NCBI RefSeq assembly: GCF_014212175.1 | Contig: NZ_JACJVR010000110.1 | Location: 1-64,000, forward strand | Length of the DNA: 64,000 nt | Direction: 5' to 3' | Origin: Cohnella xylanilytica | GTDB lineage: Bacteria > Bacillota > Bacilli > Paenibacillales > Paenibacillaceae | Shown here: positions 33,986 to 42,420 of the stretch, in pieces | Position numbering within the stretch: position 1 is the first letter of the stretch | How the letters are laid out: each line of letters starts with the position of its first letter | Made by a program: the position numbers and the translations under genes | The notes under the pieces: generated by a model | Databases searched by the model: none | What the model saw: the letters and a program-made list of their open reading frames with translations, nothing else | Told to the model about the DNA's origin: nothing

Positions 33986-34003
33986 TTCTTAAATCATTCT
34001 TAA
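33986..34003. promoter_or_regulatory. 11-bp-spaced direct repeat TTCTTAA in the ugtP-like/EamA divergent gap
   Basis: Two exact TTCTTAA heptamers start 11 bases apart (33986 and 33997), the spacing of tandem sites for OmpR/PhoB-type regulators. The complement TTAAGAA is the core seen in the repeats at 32369-32410. Confidence 0.45.
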
Positions 34004-34108
34004 GCGAAGGAGGCTTCTTCGCGTTCGCAGGCGGAGTCCGCCATTGCCAATCGCGAGCATCGGCGCTAGAATGATGAAGTTATCTTGATCGATGAAAGGA
34101 TATCCGCC

Positions 34109-35035
34109 ATGTCGACCTCTTCCCGGCGGGCGCCTCCGGTGGCTCCCGCCGTTCCGCTTGTCGTCGGAATGCTCGCGATCTCGTTCGCGCCGATTCTCGT
34201 CCGTTATTCCGATGCCCCGGTCTCCGTTCAAGGGATGTACCGGATGCTGTTCACGCTCGTCATGATGCTTCCCTTCGGAGCCAAGCACCTCGGCCCGATT
34301 CGGAGGGTGTCCGCCAAGGACTGGGTTCTGCTCGCTTTGGCCGGCTTTTTTCTCGCGCTGCACTTCCTGCTGTGGATGGCTTCGCTCGACTATACGTCGA
34401 TCGCCAGCTCCGCTATCATTCTGTCGCTGGAGCCCGTCTTCGTTATGGCCGGCGCGTACTTCCTGTTCAAGGACCGTCCGCGAAGGACGGCGCTGGCCGG
34501 CATGGCGATCGCGCTGGCCGGCGTCGTTCTCGTCGGCTCCGGGGATTCGGGCGTGTCGAAGTCGGCGGTGCTCGGAGACGTCCTCTCGTTCCTCGGGACG
34601 CTGGCGGTCGTCGTCAACATGCTGATCGCCAAGCGGCTGCTCGAACGGGTCCCGTCCTACCTCTACAGCCTGATCGTGTTCGCCGTCACGTTCCTCTGCT
34701 TCTGGGGATACAACCTCGCCGGCGGCATCCCGGTGACCGGCTATCCGCCCCGGGAATGGCTCGTGTTCGCCCTGCTCGCCTTCGTCCCGACGGTGCTCGG
34801 CCACATGATCTTCAACTGGCTGCTGCAATACGTCAAGCCGACGACGATCTCGATGTCCGTGCTCGCGGAGCCGATCGGAGCCAGCCTGCTCGGCATGGCG
34901 CTGTTCCGGGAGATGGTCGGCGGCTTCCAGTTGGCCGGCGGAGCGCTCGTCATCCTCGGGCTCGTCCTCTACATGAGAGCGGAGCAGGCGGACGCGCCCA
35001 AGATCGACAAAGACCCTGAGACGGCTTCCGCTTGA
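34109..35035 (+). CDS. EamA-family (DMT) permease
   Basis: Protein of about 308 residues with ten transmembrane helices in two EamA repeats. The first repeat runs through FAPILVRYSDAPVSVQGMYRML and TSIASSAIILSLEPVF, the second through GHMIFNWLLQYVKPTTISMSVLAEPIGASLLG. Such proteins export or import metabolites such as amino acids, purines or sugars; the substrate is unknown. ATG 34109 has AAAGGAT eight bases upstream; the ATG at 34085 has none. It is monocistronic with an intrinsic terminator overlapping its last codons. Confidence 0.88.
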   Translation: MSTSSRRAPPVAPAVPLVVGMLAISFAPILVRYSDAPVSVQGMYRMLFTLVMMLPFGAKHLGPIRRVSAKDWVLLALAGFFLALHFLLWMASLDYTSIASSAIILSLEPVFVMAGAYFLFKDRPRRTALAGMAIALAGVVLVGSGDSGVSKSAVLGDVLSFLGTLAVVVNMLIAKRLLERVPSYLYSLIVFAVTFLCFWGYNLAGGIPVTGYPPREWLVFALLAFVPTVLGHMIFNWLLQYVKPTTISMSVLAEPIGASLLGMALFREMVGGFQLAGGALVILGLVLYMRAEQADAPKIDKDPETASA

Positions 35036-35056
35036 CCGGAAGCAGCCCAGGGTCTT
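35010..35056. terminator. Bidirectional intrinsic terminator
   Basis: AAGACCCT/AGGGTCTT outer stem and GCTTCCG/CGGAAGC inner stem. The left arm lies inside the last codons of the EamA gene, and the convergent aldo/keto reductase gene ends at 35061. Confidence 0.7.
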
Positions 35057-35060
35057 CTTG

Positions 35061-36086
35061 TTAGGAACGGACATGCTTGCGAATGATCGAATCGTCTTCT
35101 TCCATGAACGGCCACGCCGGATATTCGACCGGCAGCCGGCTGGCCTCGTCCAGTCTCGCCAGCTCGTCCGCGCTTAGAACGAGGCCGCTCGCCGCGAGAT
35201 TATCCTCGAGCTGATCCGGCCTCTTCGCTCCGACGAGAACGGTCGTGACGGCCCGTTGATGCAGCAGCCAGGCAATCGCGACCCGGGATACGGTCGTCTC
35301 CCGCTCGGCCGCGATCTCGCGGAGAACGTCGAGGATTCCGTACGTCTTCTCCAGGTCCACCGGGGGAAAAGCGAACTTCGCATGCCGGTCGTCCTCGCTC
35401 CCGCGGCTGTCCCGGCTGTACTTGCCCGTCAGGAAGCCGCCGGCGAGCGGACTCCAGACGATAAGGCCCATGTTCTGGTCGAGGAGCGCCGGAATAATCT
35501 CCCTCTCCAGCTCCCGTCCGGCCAAGGAGTAATAGGATTGGCTGCTCTTGAAGGCATGCAGCCCGAGCTGCCGGGAGATCGCCCGCGTCTTGACGATCTC
35601 CCACCCGGTCATGTTGGAGCTGCCGATGTACCGGACCTTGCCGCTCCGGACGAGATCGTCCAGCGCGCGGAGCGTCTCTTCCCAATCCGTCAGCTGATCC
35701 GGGTTGTGAATCTGGTACAGGTCGATATAGTCGGTGCCGAGACGCTTCAGGCTCTCGTCGACTTGGCGCAGGATATGCAGGCGCGACAAGCCGATCTCGT
35801 TCGGCCCGGGTCCCATGCGGCCCCTGACTTTGGTCGCGATCAGCGCTTGATGTCTTTTCCCCTTAAGCGCCTTCCCCAGAACCTCCTCGGAACGGCCCTG
35901 CGAATAGATGTTGGACGTGTCGAAGAAGTTGACCCCGGCGTCCAGCGCCTGATCGACGAGCTTCGCCGCTTCGTCGTCGCCGAGTGCGCCGAACACGCCC
36001 CAGCTGCCTTCCGCGCCGAAATTCATCGTCCCGAGCCCGATCTCCGATACGAGCACTCCCGTGTTGCCCAGCAAGTTGTACTTCAT
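35061..36086 (-). CDS. Aldo/keto reductase
   Basis: Protein of 341 residues with the NAD(P)H-dependent TIM-barrel fold of aldo/keto reductases. GVNFFDTSNIYSQGRSEEVLG carries the catalytic Asp and Tyr, with the Lys in ALIATKVRG and the active-site His in DLYQIHNPD. GSSNMTGW and IVWSPLAGGFLTGKYSRD follow, and the cofactor loop includes VLVGAKRPDQLEDNL. It probably reduces an aldehyde or ketone; the substrate is unknown. The frame opens at 36197, but ATG 36086, with GGAA and GAGGAGG upstream, matches the family start MKYNLLGNTG. It is divergent from the sigma factor gene. Confidence 0.9.
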   Translation of the reverse strand: MKYNLLGNTGVLVSEIGLGTMNFGAEGSWGVFGALGDDEAAKLVDQALDAGVNFFDTSNIYSQGRSEEVLGKALKGKRHQALIATKVRGRMGPGPNEIGLSRLHILRQVDESLKRLGTDYIDLYQIHNPDQLTDWEETLRALDDLVRSGKVRYIGSSNMTGWEIVKTRAISRQLGLHAFKSSQSYYSLAGRELEREIIPALLDQNMGLIVWSPLAGGFLTGKYSRDSRGSEDDRHAKFAFPPVDLEKTYGILDVLREIAAERETTVSRVAIAWLLHQRAVTTVLVGAKRPDQLEDNLAASGLVLSADELARLDEASRLPVEYPAWPFMEEDDSIIRKHVRS

Positions 36087-36162
36087 TTCTTCCCAGCCTC
36101 CTCTGAATGCATTACACTTAGGGAGACGGAAGCTTTTTGCGAGGGACGCAGCTTTTCGCGAA

Positions 36163-36178
36163 TTTTTTTTTTGGGGGG
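36163..36178. repeat. T10-G6 homopolymer pair in the leader of the sigma-factor gene
   Basis: Ten T are followed by six G, and the G run forms part of the GGGGGGAG ribosome site of the gene at 36190. Such runs are prone to slippage and to sequencing error. Confidence 0.85.
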
Positions 36179-36189
36179 AGACCTCTCCG

Positions 36190-36786
36190 ATGAACATCGA
36201 GACCGTGTGGCGGGAATACCAGGAACCGGTTCAACGGTTCGTCCGGAACCGCGCTCGCAGCGAGGCGGACGCGGACGACATCGTCCAGACCGCGTTCCTG
36301 AAGATCTACGCCAATCAAGACCAATTGAAGGACGAGCGGAAGCTTAAGCCTTGGATCTACCAGATCGTTCGGAACGCGATCGTCGACCACTACCGCAAGC
36401 AGCGGCGCACCGAAGAGATCTCCGAGGAGCTGCCGGCGCCCGGGGAAGAGGCCGAGCGGGATTATTCGCGGGAAGTGATCGCCTGCTTCGAATCGACGAT
36501 TCCGCATCTGCCGGAGGTCTACCGGGAAGCCCTCGTGCTCTCGGAGCTTCGGGGGCTGTCGCAGAAGGAGCTCGCCGATCGGCTCGGCATCTCCTATTCG
36601 GCGGCCAAATCCCGGGTCCAGCGCGGTCGGGAGATGCTGCGGCGGCTGCTGACGGGCTGCTGCCACATCGAGACGGACGCCTACGGGAACATCGTCGACT
36701 TCCGGATTCTGTCGCCGGAGCCGAAGCCGCTGAAGCGGAATCGCCGGGCAGACGGCTGCGGCGACGGCTTGCAACGGTCCCCTTAA
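36190..36786 (+). CDS. SigZ-like RNA polymerase sigma factor (ECF group)
   Basis: Protein of about 198 residues. Region 2 has RNRARSEADADDIVQTAFLKIYAN and the -10-melting KLKPWIYQIVRNAIVDHYRK; region 4 has LPEVYREALVLSELRGLSQKELADRLGISYSAAKSRVQRGREML. The tail LLTGCCHIETDAYGNIVDFR, with a Cys pair, is characteristic of the SigZ subgroup of Bacillus. The start ATG 36190 lies nine bases after GGGGGGAG. No anti-sigma gene is adjacent. The last 25 residues after the SigZ tail are an Arg/Gly-rich extension. The promoter it recognises is not apparent here. Confidence 0.87.
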   Translation: MNIETVWREYQEPVQRFVRNRARSEADADDIVQTAFLKIYANQDQLKDERKLKPWIYQIVRNAIVDHYRKQRRTEEISEELPAPGEEAERDYSREVIACFESTIPHLPEVYREALVLSELRGLSQKELADRLGISYSAAKSRVQRGREMLRRLLTGCCHIETDAYGNIVDFRILSPEPKPLKRNRRADGCGDGLQRSP

Positions 36787-36831
36787 AGGGGGCGTTATGG
36801 GGAGCGTTATAGAGAGAGGAATGTACAGGAG

Positions 36832-36864
36832 AAGCGTCCCGGTTCGCAAGGAACCGGGACGCTT
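36832..36864. terminator. Bidirectional intrinsic terminator
   Basis: Perfect 14-base stem AAGCGTCCCGGTTC/GAACCGGGACGCTT with a five-base loop, between the convergent sigma-factor and GH43 genes. Confidence 0.8.
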
Positions 36865-36892
36865 CTTGATTTGGCTCGCATTCGATTCGAGT

Positions 36893-38410
36893 TCAGGTCG
36901 AGGTCTTCTTGGCATACCGGAAATAGTCGAAATCCGCGAAGCCGCCGATCTCCCGGGTAGCGTAGTTAAACAGGCCGATCCGGTAGCCCATGAAGTGATC
37001 GAGCGTGTACTTCATCTTCAGCGGTCGGCCGATGGCCGTCCAGGACTCTCCGTCCGCGGAGTAATAGAAGGTTGCCGTATCCGCGCTGTCTTCGAAGTCG
37101 AACTCGATTCGCAAATAGACCAACCGGTCCTCGTACGCCGCGGCTTCGACCGTCTCTTCGAGGCCATTCCCGTCGTTCACGCTCATGACGACGCGGCGTT
37201 CGCCGTGTTCGCCGATCCGAATGCCGACGGTGCCGAACCGGCTCTGCAGCGCGACCAGCCCCGCGCGGTCGCCCGGCCGCATCCCGGACGAATCCAGCTT
37301 GACCGTTCCGCTGCAGGCCGGCCCTTCCGTTCTTTGCGTCAGCGTATTGCGGGCGTTAAGGACGCCGGATACCGTTCGTCCCGTCGTAAGCCGAAGCCAT
37401 CCCGGCCTCTCCGTCACGGACCACAGCGCGGGGTCCGGATTGTGATTCCACTGCCAGTTGAGCGCCAGCTTGTTCTCGGCATAGTCGAACTCGTCGCCGG
37501 CGACGAGCGGCTTCGCCTCCGAGCCGGGCAGCGCGACCTCGAACCTCTCCGGCACCTTCCCGTCCACGCCGAAGACCGGCCAATCGTCCTCCCAGGTCAC
37601 GGGCACGACGCAAGGGATTCGGCCGACGGCGTCGTGATCCTGGAACAGAACCGCGTACCAGACGCCGTCCGGCGTATCGACGATGCCGCCCTGCGCGACG
37701 CCGTTGTTCCGATACCCCAAGTCGTCGTCCAGCACGACTCTTCGTTCGTAAGGCCCCAGCAGCTCCCGCGACCGATAGACGACCTGCCGGCGGCGCCGGT
37801 TGCCGACGGTCGGCCACTCGATGAAGAACAGGTAATAGAAGCCGTTCCGCTTGTAGGCGTGGCAGCCTTCGCATCGCAGGCCGATTCCTTCGCGTTCCGT
37901 CTCGAACAGCAAGCGGTCGAGGCCGCCCTCCTTCGCCGCCGTCGCGTCGTCCGTCAGTTCCCGGATCCGAATGTCTCCGTTGCCGTAGATTACGAAAACG
38001 CGGCCGTCGTCGAACAGCAGGCTCGGATCGTGGTGCAGCCCCGGAATGACGAAGCGCTCCCACGGTCCGTTCTCGATATCCGCCGTCCGGTACACGTAGA
38101 ACCGGTTCGTGTCGTTGCAGGAGAAGGCGACGTAGTACAAGCCGTCATGATACCGCAGGCTCGCGGCCCAAGAGCCCTTGCCGTAGATGCCCTTCCCGTC
38201 CAGCAAGTTGTGGGCGTCGTTGTCCTCCAGCGTCTCGAAGACGTAATTCGCGATCTCCCATTGCATCAAGTTCCGCGACTTCAGGATCGGACAGCCGGGC
38301 ATCGAGTGCATGCTCGTGCTGACCATATAGAAGACGTCCCCGACGCGGATGACGCATACGTCCGGAACGTCCGCCCAGACGATCGGGTTCTGAATGATGG
38401 TCTTGTTCAT
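36893..38410 (-). CDS. Glycoside hydrolase family 43 (beta-xylosidase / arabinofuranosidase-like)
   Basis: Protein of 505 residues with no signal peptide, therefore cytoplasmic. Residues about 1-290 form the five-bladed propeller: the start NPIVWADVPDVCVIRVGDVFYM carries the catalytic base Asp (D14 or D17), HHDPSLLFDDGRVFVIYG the modulating Asp, and LRCEGCHAYKRNGFYYLF a conserved Glu likely to be the acid. Residues about 310-500 are a beta-sandwich of the GH43 C2/DUF1349 kind (ALNWQWNHNPDPALWS, ATFYYSADGESW). It should release xylose or arabinose from oligosaccharides. It is divergent from an AraC regulator, a common pairing for sugar-induced glycosidases. Confidence 0.9.
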   Translation of the reverse strand: MNKTIIQNPIVWADVPDVCVIRVGDVFYMVSTSMHSMPGCPILKSRNLMQWEIANYVFETLEDNDAHNLLDGKGIYGKGSWAASLRYHDGLYYVAFSCNDTNRFYVYRTADIENGPWERFVIPGLHHDPSLLFDDGRVFVIYGNGDIRIRELTDDATAAKEGGLDRLLFETEREGIGLRCEGCHAYKRNGFYYLFFIEWPTVGNRRRRQVVYRSRELLGPYERRVVLDDDLGYRNNGVAQGGIVDTPDGVWYAVLFQDHDAVGRIPCVVPVTWEDDWPVFGVDGKVPERFEVALPGSEAKPLVAGDEFDYAENKLALNWQWNHNPDPALWSVTERPGWLRLTTGRTVSGVLNARNTLTQRTEGPACSGTVKLDSSGMRPGDRAGLVALQSRFGTVGIRIGEHGERRVVMSVNDGNGLEETVEAAAYEDRLVYLRIEFDFEDSADTATFYYSADGESWTAIGRPLKMKYTLDHFMGYRIGLFNYATREIGGFADFDYFRYAKKTST

Positions 38411-38592
38411 GGAATCCCCTCGCCGAATCTAGCTTCTCTTCTCGCTCTTGTTCGATTCGTACTATATTGATAATTCCGAAGATGAAGGAACCGATTACAT
38501 GGAAAGTATAGTGGACTGACATCCGATCAGCAATGATATATACTTGTTTTAAATTGATCTATTCGAATATAGGACAATCGGAGTTGGGGCTC

Positions 38593-39378
38593 TTGGCTAC
38601 GATTTATTACGTCGGGTGCGATGCGGCTCACCCCGGAGACTTCGTCTACGACATCCCGGAAGGGCACGACTTCTGGCTGCTCATCCTGACGCGGACGCCC
38701 GCCGAATTTTGGGTCGACGGGGAGATTCGTCCCTACCCGGCCAACTGCGCCGCGCTCTTCCCCCCTCGCCGGAAGATTCTATATCGAGCCTGCGCGGACC
38801 GGTTCGTGAACGATTGGGTGCGCTTCGCATCCGAGGAGCCCTTCTTGACCGAGACGGCGCTGCCGGTCGGAGTTCCGATTCCCGTGGCGGATCCCGATTA
38901 TTGCCGCCAATTGTTCCGTTTGCTGGCGGTCGAGAACTTCTTCGACGGCGACTATCGGGAGCTGTCCATCGACTACCTGCTCCGAATTTTGTTCCATAAG
39001 CTGCTCGAAGCGTCCCGTACGACCGTTCGGCAACCGTATTACCACGAACTGCTGGACCTTCGCAAAAGAATCCACGCCGATCCCGGATACCCTTGGTCCG
39101 TCCCCGTCATGGCGGAGCACGTGCATCTAAGTCCGGGCTACCTGCAATCCCTCTACAAATCGACCTTCGGCATCTCCTGCATGGAAGACGTCATTCAATG
39201 CCGCATCCAGCTTGCCAAGGAGAGACTCGTTCACGGGCGGCAGAGAATCGCCGACATCGCGGCTCAGTGCGGGTATCCGAACGTCGAGCACTTCTCGCGG
39301 CAATTCCGCCAGCTTGTGGGCAGCACGCCCCGCGCCTACCGCAAATCCGTCAACGAGGCCTCCGGTTCGGCCCGCTAG
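38593..39378 (+). CDS. AraC-family transcriptional regulator
   Basis: Protein of about 261 residues: an N-terminal cupin-like sensing domain (HPGDFVYDIPEGHDFWLLILT) and a C-terminal pair of helix-turn-helix motifs (WSVPVMAEHVHLSPGYLQSLYKSTFG and RIADIAAQCGYPNVEHFSRQFRQLVGSTPRAYRK). A TTG at 38593 preceded by CGGAG was chosen over ATG 38533, which has no ribosome site and adds an unusual leader. It is likely to activate the divergent GH43 gene in response to a sugar; this is inferred from layout. A terminator follows at 39413. Confidence 0.87.
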   Translation: MATIYYVGCDAAHPGDFVYDIPEGHDFWLLILTRTPAEFWVDGEIRPYPANCAALFPPRRKILYRACADRFVNDWVRFASEEPFLTETALPVGVPIPVADPDYCRQLFRLLAVENFFDGDYRELSIDYLLRILFHKLLEASRTTVRQPYYHELLDLRKRIHADPGYPWSVPVMAEHVHLSPGYLQSLYKSTFGISCMEDVIQCRIQLAKERLVHGRQRIADIAAQCGYPNVEHFSRQFRQLVGSTPRAYRKSVNEASGSAR

Positions 39379-39412
39379 TCCGCCCGGTATAGGTCTTCGC
39401 CGATCGATTCGA

Positions 39413-39439
39413 GAAGCCCCTCCCGACGGGAAGGGCTTC
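39413..39439 (+). terminator. Intrinsic terminator after the AraC gene
   Basis: GAAGCCC-C-TCCCG pairs with CGGGA-A-GGGCTTC, followed by TTCGTC. It separates the AraC gene from the ABC exporter operon. Confidence 0.65.
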
Positions 39440-39538
39440 TTCGTCATCCCCCTCTCCCGCCAGGACGGACGAAGCAAGCGATTATCCGCTTTACAGAAGG
39501 AGCTTCCTCGCAGTATGATCGAATCGACCCTGAAAAAA

Positions 39539-39556
39539 AGTGAGTACTTACTCGCT
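39539..39556. promoter_or_regulatory. Palindrome AGTGAGTACTTACTCGCT, likely TetR operator of the ABC exporter operon
   Basis: An imperfect 18-base palindrome with outer GAGTA/TACTC arms lies 20 bases before the ABC ATPase start. Related TGAGTA..TACTCA sites are typical TetR operators, and a TetR gene ends this operon (41407). Confidence 0.6.
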
Positions 39557-39576
39557 AAATGAAGGAGAGTGCGATC

Positions 39577-40320
39577 ATGACCGCTTCTTCCCCAAGCCGC
39601 CCCGTCGTCGAGCTCGACCGCTTGACCCGCGCCTTCGGCGGCCGGACCGTCCTGGACGGCGTCTCGCTAAACATCGGGCGCGGAGAGCTGTTCGGTCTTC
39701 TCGGTCCGTCCGGCTCCGGCAAGACGACTCTGATCAAGCTTATGACGGGCATCGACCGGGCCGATTCCGGCACCGTGCGCCTGCTCGGCGAGCGGATGCC
39801 GCAGCTGGCGATGCTGCAGCGGTTCGGGTACATGGCCCAGTCCGACGCCTTGTACAACGAGCTGACCGCGCGCGAGAACCTGGTTTTCTTCGCATCGCTG
39901 TACGGGCTCAGCGGCGCCCGCCGCAACGAGCGGATCCGGGCCGCCCTGTCCGTCGTCGATCTGCTAGGCCATCTGAACAAGCCGGTCTCGGCTTATTCGG
40001 GCGGCATGAAGAGACGCCTCTCGCTCGCCATCGCCTTGCTGCACGAGCCGGAGCTGCTCGTGCTCGACGAACCGACGGTCGGCATCGACCCGGCGCTGCG
40101 GCAGTCGATCTGGAAGGAGCTGCTCGCGATGCGGGACAACGGCACGACCATCGTGCTGACGACGCACGTCATGGACGAAGCCGACAAGTGCGACCGGATC
40201 GGGCTCATCCGCGACGGGCGGCTCACCGCGGTCGATACGCCCGAGGCGCTCAAGGCGCGCAGCGGCGCGAGCACGATCGAAGAAGCGTTTATCGTTCTCG
40301 GGGGAGGCGTCCGCTCATGA
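39577..40320 (+). CDS. ABC exporter ATPase (drug/ABC-2 type)
   Basis: Protein of about 247 residues: Walker A GPSGSGKTT, Q-loop YMAQSDALYNELTARENL, signature YSGGMKRRLSLAIALL, Walker B LLVLDEPTVGIDP and H-loop LTTHVMDEAD, all typical of ABC-2 drug exporter subunits. The ATG at 39577 has AAGGAG nine bases before; an in-frame ATG at 39559 is too close to the operator. It overlaps the permease gene by four bases (ATGA). Confidence 0.92.
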   Translation: MTASSPSRPVVELDRLTRAFGGRTVLDGVSLNIGRGELFGLLGPSGSGKTTLIKLMTGIDRADSGTVRLLGERMPQLAMLQRFGYMAQSDALYNELTARENLVFFASLYGLSGARRNERIRAALSVVDLLGHLNKPVSAYSGGMKRRLSLAIALLHEPELLVLDEPTVGIDPALRQSIWKELLAMRDNGTTIVLTTHVMDEADKCDRIGLIRDGRLTAVDTPEALKARSGASTIEEAFIVLGGGVRS

Positions 40321-41360
40321 GAACCCGAGCTCTCGCCATCCGGATTATCCGGCAATTCGTCCGCGACAAGAGAACGCTCGCGCTTCTGTTCCTCGCTCCC
40401 CTGCTCGTGCTGACGCTTATGAACTTCGTCTTCAACGGCCAGGCCGTGAAGCCGTCGATCGGCATCGCTACCCTCCCCGAGCCGCTCGCCGCGAAGCTGG
40501 AGCAAGCCGGCGCCGAAGTCGCGGCGTACGCGAACCTGGAGGAAGCCAGGGCCGCGCTTGCCGACGGGCGGTTAGATGCCGTCGCGACCTTGGAGGGCGG
40601 CGCTCCTTCCATTCTGCTCGAAGGAAGCGATCCGGCCGTCGCCAAGAGCGTGCTCGTCGTCTTGCAGAAGGCGCTGCAGCAGGATGGGCCCGGGAATTCG
40701 CCGTCGTCCGCGGCCCGGATGCAGCCGCGCGTATCGTACCTGCACGGCAACGAGAGTCTGACTTCCTTCGACTCGTTCGGCCCGGTTCTCATCGGCTTCT
40801 TCTCGTTCTTCTTCGTCTTCCTGCTCGCGGGCGTCGCCTTCCTGCGGGAACGCACGACCGGCACGCTGGAGCGTCTGCTCGCGACGCCGATCCGCCGGTC
40901 CGAAGTCGTCGGCGGCTACTTGACGGGCTTCGGCCTGTTCGCCTTGCTCCAAGCCGCCCTGATCGCCGCCTTCTCGATCTACGTGCTGGGACTCTACATG
41001 GACGGCTCGATCGGGCTCGTCCTGCTTATGAACCTGCTGTTGACGCTGACGGCGCTCACGCTCGGCACCTTGCTCTCTTCCTACGCGACGACCGAGTTCC
41101 AGATCATCCAGTTCATTCCGCTCGTCATCGTTCCGCAGGTGTTCTTCTCCGGGCTGTTCAACCTGGACGCGATGAACCCGTGGCTGCAGAAGCTCAGCTA
41201 TGCCATGCCTCTCTACTACGGGGCGGACGCGATGCGCGGCATCATGCTCCGAGGGGAAGGCTTCGCCGACATCCAGGCCGACGTCTACGTCCTGTCGGGC
41301 TTCTCGGTTGCATTCGCCTTGCTGAACGTTGTAGCATTGAAGAAGCAACGCGCCATTTAA
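40317..41360 (+). CDS. ABC-2 type exporter permease
   Basis: Protein of 347 residues with one N-terminal helix (LALLFLAPLLVLTLMNFVF), an external domain of about 135 residues and then five helices, including the ABC-2 membrane signature FFVFLLAGVAFLRERTTGTLERLLATPIRRSEVVGGYL and the FIPLVIVPQVFFSGLF segment. With the ATPase it forms an exporter, probably for an antibiotic or lipid. Coupled start to the ATPase gene, and followed after 46 bases by a TetR regulator. Confidence 0.9.
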   Translation: MRTRALAIRIIRQFVRDKRTLALLFLAPLLVLTLMNFVFNGQAVKPSIGIATLPEPLAAKLEQAGAEVAAYANLEEARAALADGRLDAVATLEGGAPSILLEGSDPAVAKSVLVVLQKALQQDGPGNSPSSAARMQPRVSYLHGNESLTSFDSFGPVLIGFFSFFFVFLLAGVAFLRERTTGTLERLLATPIRRSEVVGGYLTGFGLFALLQAALIAAFSIYVLGLYMDGSIGLVLLMNLLLTLTALTLGTLLSSYATTEFQIIQFIPLVIVPQVFFSGLFNLDAMNPWLQKLSYAMPLYYGADAMRGIMLRGEGFADIQADVYVLSGFSVAFALLNVVALKKQRAI

Positions 41361-41406
41361 CGCCGATCGTTCATGGACTTCGGCCATCGCAAGGAGAGAG
41401 AACCCG

Positions 41407-42066
41407 GTGACGGAACAGATGGAGCCTTGGCTCAAGGAATTGCTCGAAGCCGGTTCCGACGGCAAGAAGGTGACGGAGAAGCAGTCGCGCATCGTCCGGG
41501 CGGCCATCGAGATGTTCGCGGAGAAGGGATACGCCGCTTCTTCGACGAGCGAGATCGCCCAGCGAGCGGGCGTCGCCGAAGGAACGATTTTCCGCCACTA
41601 CAAGACGAAGAAGGACCTGCTGCTCGCCATCGCGACGCCGGCGCTCGCCCGCTTGATCGCGCCGTTCGTCATGCGCGAATTCCGCGGCGTGCTCAGCGCG
41701 GACTACGACTCGTTCGAGTCCTTCCTTCGCGCGCTGATCGACAACCGGATCGAATTCGTCAAGCAGAACCTAAGCTTGTTCAAAATTCTCGTTCAGGAGC
41801 TGCCCTTCCATTCCGATCTGCAGGAGCGGTTCCGCGAAGCGATTCTCCCCCTCGTGCTGGAGCGCGTGGAGCGCATCCTGGACAGGTTCAAGGCCGAAGG
41901 GAAGCTGCGCGACCTGCCGAACGTCACTCTCGTTCGCCTGATCGTGTCCGCCGTCTTCGGCTATGTCCTCGCCCGTACCTGGAGCGAAGCCCGCGAGGAG
42001 ACTCGCTGGAACGACGAGGCGGAACGGGAGGCGACGATCGCTTTTCTGGTCCGGGGCCTGACCTGA
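41407..42066 (+). CDS. TetR-family regulator of the ABC exporter operon
   Basis: Protein of 219 residues. The helix-turn-helix is AASSTSEIAQRAGVAEGTIFRHYKTKKDLLLAI near residues 45-75, after a 25-residue N-terminal extension. It starts at GTG 41407 with AAGGAG ten bases before; ATG 41419 four codons later is possible. As the last gene of the exporter operon, it probably represses its own transcription through the palindrome at 39539-39556. Confidence 0.88.
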   Translation: MTEQMEPWLKELLEAGSDGKKVTEKQSRIVRAAIEMFAEKGYAASSTSEIAQRAGVAEGTIFRHYKTKKDLLLAIATPALARLIAPFVMREFRGVLSADYDSFESFLRALIDNRIEFVKQNLSLFKILVQELPFHSDLQERFREAILPLVLERVERILDRFKAEGKLRDLPNVTLVRLIVSAVFGYVLARTWSEAREETRWNDEAEREATIAFLVRGLT

Positions 42067-42109
42067 TTGTCGCCGATTGCGCGTACGCCGGAACGTCAGA
42101 ACGCCAAAG

Positions 42110-42147
42110 CGCCGAGACCGTGCGGAACATTCCGCAGGGTCTCGGCG
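42110..42147 (+). terminator. Intrinsic terminator after the exporter/TetR operon
   Basis: CGCCGAGACC/GGTCTCGGCG stem with an inner TGCGG/CCGCA stem, followed by TTTGATTTT. From here to about 42410 the DNA is AT-rich and holds no supportable gene; it probably contains the promoter of the next gene. Confidence 0.78.
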
Positions 42148-42420
42148 TTTGATTTTCATGACATATTTGTTATATTCAACACCCCACTCCTACAGCGAGT
42201 CCCCGCCGATTATGCCCAAGGAGATTTCGGTCGTATATTGTCGAAATAAACAGAATAATAAGAACATTCGTCGAATGAATTGATTTATTCTATTATTTAT
42301 ATTTAATATGTTTATGCATACAATCTATATCACTCTCCAGGCTTCGATGCCGGAAGGAGGTGGGTCGCCAGCAAGCCAGCCGCTTCGCCGCAATCCAATC
42401 CCCCAAACGAGGTGATCCGA

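Noticed and set aside
42077..42283. Short plus-strand frames in the AT-rich region before the GxGYxYP gene
   Set aside because: They overlap the intrinsic terminator of the TetR gene and have no ribosome site.
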